A stretch of DNA of 30,508 bases from Palsa-661 sp035535015 (lineage in GTDB: Bacteria; Actinomycetota; Acidimicrobiia; Acidimicrobiales; UBA8190). Made by a program: the position numbers and the translations under genes. This document shows, one piece after another, positions 30,384 through 30,508 of the stretch (position 1 is its first letter; every line of letters starts with the position of its first letter). Where the stretch lies: contig DATLQU010000029.1 of assembly GCA_035535015.1 (NCBI GenBank), positions 1 to 30,508 on the forward strand, read 5' to 3'. The notes under the pieces are model-generated. The model made no database searches and was not told the origin of the DNA. It worked only from the letters and a program-made list of their open reading frames with translations.

Positions 30384-30508
30384 TTATGACGAGTTGAAGC
30401 GCAGCTCCCTGGCTACGACCGCTTCAGCCACGTCGTTCAACCCCTGGTCATGACTGAAGGCATGGGCCCGGAGTCGAACGAGGGCTTCTCCAACGCTGAT
30501 ACCGAGCT
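30384..30508 (-). CDS. GAF-ANTAR regulator, type B, C-terminal end only
   Basis: The last 41 codons of a gene that continues past the right edge. LGISVGEALVRLRAHAF and VVARELRFNSS align with the end of the type B protein at 23211-23894 (LGVSVNEALIRLRAYAF, VIARRLRFE). The gap to the type A start is about 110 bases. Confidence 0.8.
   Translation of the reverse strand, partial: LGISVGEALVRLRAHAFSHDQGLNDVAEAVVARELRFNSS

Overview
The window is high-GC DNA (about 70 % by eye in the first 22 kb) from an actinobacterium. The markers are a WhiB regulator, a GlnR-type orphan response regulator beside glutamine synthetase, a Get3/ArsA-like ATPase pair beside whiB, GAF-ANTAR regulators, and starts placed 6-9 bases after a TANNNT -10 box. 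An Acidimicrobiia-like organism would fit, but that placement is inference; no rRNA or marker gene here fixes the taxon.

Region 1 (1-4019) is a nitrogen-assimilation locus: a terminator, an adenylylatable glutamine synthetase (glnA, minus strand), a divergent second glutamine synthetase without the adenylylation tyrosine, and a GlnR-like regulator 11 bases behind it. A tandem 11-base-spaced OmpR-family-type site lies between the two synthetases.

Region 2 (4027-16516) is mostly housekeeping. It holds an LCP cell-wall ligase; a minus-strand run of HesB-type iron-sulfur carrier, compact fused xanthine-dehydrogenase-like protein and RidA; a divergent Mrp ATPase; a NUDIX plus metallo-beta-lactamase-fold pair; a membrane-anchored thioredoxin-fold protein; whiB next to two coupled Get3-like ATPases; a lone receiver domain; a soluble CorC-like protein; and tRNA-Pro(CGG).

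Region 3 (16598-22741) holds an alpha/beta hydrolase, a broken DUF616 glycosyltransferase-like gene, a small acidic hypothetical protein, an SDR, a secreted NlpC/P60 hydrolase, an aldo/keto reductase preceded by a perfect 17-base direct repeat, a tyrosine phosphatase and tRNA-Ala(TGC).

Region 4 (22742-30508) is accessory DNA with visibly lower GC. It starts at the 3' end of tRNA-Ala. A degenerate copy of that tRNA 3' end recurs at 27986-28028, which suggests an old integrative element about 5.3 kb long with no surviving integrase. Inside are a truncated GAF gene, a GAF-ANTAR gene, a small HTH protein, a double-HTH protein of the kind found with recombinases, a frameshifted DUF2786 gene and an MNT-HEPN toxin-antitoxin pair. 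Beyond the relic lie a class III cyclase domain cut off from its alpha/beta-hydrolase half by a TAG codon, and a second GAF-ANTAR gene pair that runs off the window edge.

No complete, clearly new system was found. The best candidates for follow-up are the tRNA-Ala relic island with its duplicated GAF-ANTAR pairs, the MNT-HEPN operon with a built-in DNA-binding domain, and the compact molybdo-flavoprotein-like fusion coupled to ridA.
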